Part shown: positions 7,321 through 7,893 of the stretch, one piece after another
Layout of the letters: every line of letters starts with the position of its first letter
Numbering within the stretch: the stretch's first letter is position 1
Assembly: GCA_012269805.1 (NCBI GenBank)
Contig: JAAXJP010000514.1
Span: 1 to 7,893, forward strand
Length of the DNA stretch: 7,893 nt
Direction: 5' to 3'
Origin: Rubrivirga sp.
GTDB taxonomy: Bacteria > Bacteroidota > Rhodothermia > Rhodothermales > Rubricoccaceae
Notes under the pieces: generated by a model
Told to the model about the DNA's origin: nothing
What the model saw: only the letters and a program-made list of their open reading frames with translations
Database searches by the model: none
Made by a program: the position numbers and the translations under genes

Positions 7321-7335
7321 GGGAACACGATACAC

Positions 7336-7368
7336 GACGGCCCGGGGTGCCCTGCGCCCCGGGCCGTC
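7336..7368 (-). terminator. Perfect 12-bp hairpin between carbonic anhydrase and porin
   Basis: The arms gacggcccgggg (7336-7347) and ccccgggccgtc (7357-7368) are exact reverse complements with a 9-base loop. The hairpin starts 21 bases after the carbonic anhydrase stop and ends 15 bases before the porin ATG. On the minus strand it is followed by a moderately T-rich stretch (gtgtatcgtgtt), not a true T-run. It is the strongest terminator-like structure in the window. Because it fills most of the 69-bp gap, little room is left for a separate porin promoter, so it may be a partial terminator or attenuator instead. Confidence 0.65.
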
Positions 7369-7389
7369 TGGTGAACGGGAGCGGGCGGA

Positions 7390-7893
7390 TTAGCTGTCGA
7401 TCGTCTCGGACGTGATCATGTCGTCCTCGAAGAACGTGACCTCGCCCGTCGACACGTCGTGCATGGCGCCGATCACGATGAGGTCACCGCTCTCGACGAG
7501 CCGGCGGATGATCGGGCTCCGGTCGACCATGTTCTGGACCGTGATCTCGACGTTCTCGTGCGCGACGGCCTGCACGAAGTCGCCGTTGGACGACGTCCGC
7601 GGCCCCTCGATGTCGTCGACGGCGTAGACGGCCGGGGCGATGTTGGCGAGCGTGGCCGTCAGGTTGCCCAGCTCGACGTTGTCGCAGGCGCCCTTGACCG
7701 CGCCGCACTCGGTGTGCCCGAGAACGACGATCACCTTGGAGCCGGCCACGGCCGTCGCGAACTCGAGCGACCCGAGGATGTCGGTGTTGACGAAGTTGCC
7801 GGCCACGCGCGCCGAGAACACGTCGCCGACGCCCTTGTCGAACACGATCTCGTGCGGGACGCGGCTGTCGATGCAGCCGAGGATGGCCGCCAT
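7390..7893 (-). CDS. Beta-class carbonic anhydrase (5' end beyond the window)
   Basis: The enzyme reversibly hydrates CO2 to bicarbonate using zinc. The visible 167 residues run to a TAA stop. Counting from the window edge, the zinc ligands are Cys7 (in GCIDSR), His60 and Cys63 (in GHTECGAVKGAC), and Asp9-Arg11 form the conserved catalytic dyad. The AGNFVN, LGSLEFA and VIVVLGH segments are typical of the family, as is the ending VIGAMHDVSTGEVTFFE. An ATG falls exactly at the window edge, but GCIDSRV normally lies about 50-70 residues into the protein, so this Met is internal and the true start is outside. Whether the full protein has a signal peptide cannot be told. The porin gene follows after 69 bp in the same direction. 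Confidence 0.95.
   Translation of the reverse strand: MAAILGCIDSRVPHEIVFDKGVGDVFSARVAGNFVNTDILGSLEFATAVAGSKVIVVLGHTECGAVKGACDNVELGNLTATLANIAPAVYAVDDIEGPRTSSNGDFVQAVAHENVEITVQNMVDRSPIIRRLVESGDLIVIGAMHDVSTGEVTFFEDDMITSETIDS

Noticed and set aside
7321..7335. Upstream GTG start for the porin, adding five residues
   Set aside because: It directly abuts the 12-bp hairpin at 7336-7368, and the ATG at 7320 gives a more typical signal peptide.
6265..7374. Plus-strand open frame of 369 codons opposite the porin
   Set aside because: It is antisense to a porin with a clear signal peptide and terminal Phe, and its product has shadow-type composition.
7891..7893. Reading the ATG at the right edge as the true carbonic anhydrase start
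   Set aside because: It is only six residues before the first zinc-binding Cys; family members have about 50-70 residues before that point.

Overview
The window is GC-rich (roughly 70% by eye) and carries four genes, all on the minus strand. The order of transcription is right to left: a beta-class carbonic anhydrase (5' end cut off by the right edge), an outer-membrane porin of the OprO/OprP type, an isocitrate dehydrogenase with the Thermus/Rickettsia-type C-terminal extension, and a very large hybrid two-component sensor/regulator (HTCS). The HTCS is a Bacteroidota-type architecture. Together with the high GC, the C-terminally extended isocitrate dehydrogenase and the absence of Shine-Dalgarno sequences before any of the three visible starts, it points to a high-GC member of the Bacteroidota/Rhodothermota group, for example a marine Rubricoccaceae-like bacterium. 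The lineage is an inference and was not tested by any search.

Layout by region. Positions 1-79 are only G and C, in long homopolymer runs, and look like a contig end or sequencing artefact. Positions 80-406 contain no convincing gene but several inverted repeats, including a terminator-like hairpin just after the HTCS stop. The HTCS spans 407-4522. After a 135-bp gap comes isocitrate dehydrogenase (4658-6139, GTG start), after 92 bp the porin (6232-7320), and after 69 bp the 3' part of the carbonic anhydrase gene (7390-7893). A perfect 12-bp GC-rich hairpin fills much of the last gap.

The genes do not form an obvious single pathway. Carbonic anhydrase interconverts CO2 and bicarbonate, isocitrate dehydrogenase is a TCA-cycle enzyme that releases CO2, the porin admits small (possibly anionic) solutes through the outer membrane, and the HTCS would sense a periplasmic ligand and control transcription directly. 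No SusC/SusD pair or glycoside hydrolase, the usual partners of an HTCS, lies in the window, so its target is unknown. I found no mobile element, CRISPR array, tRNA, rRNA or defence system. The most checkable observations are that the isocitrate dehydrogenase carries Asp-Ile at the positions that are Lys-Tyr in NADP-dependent enzymes (predicting NAD+ use), the hairpin between carbonic anhydrase and porin, and the possible structured element near the left end.
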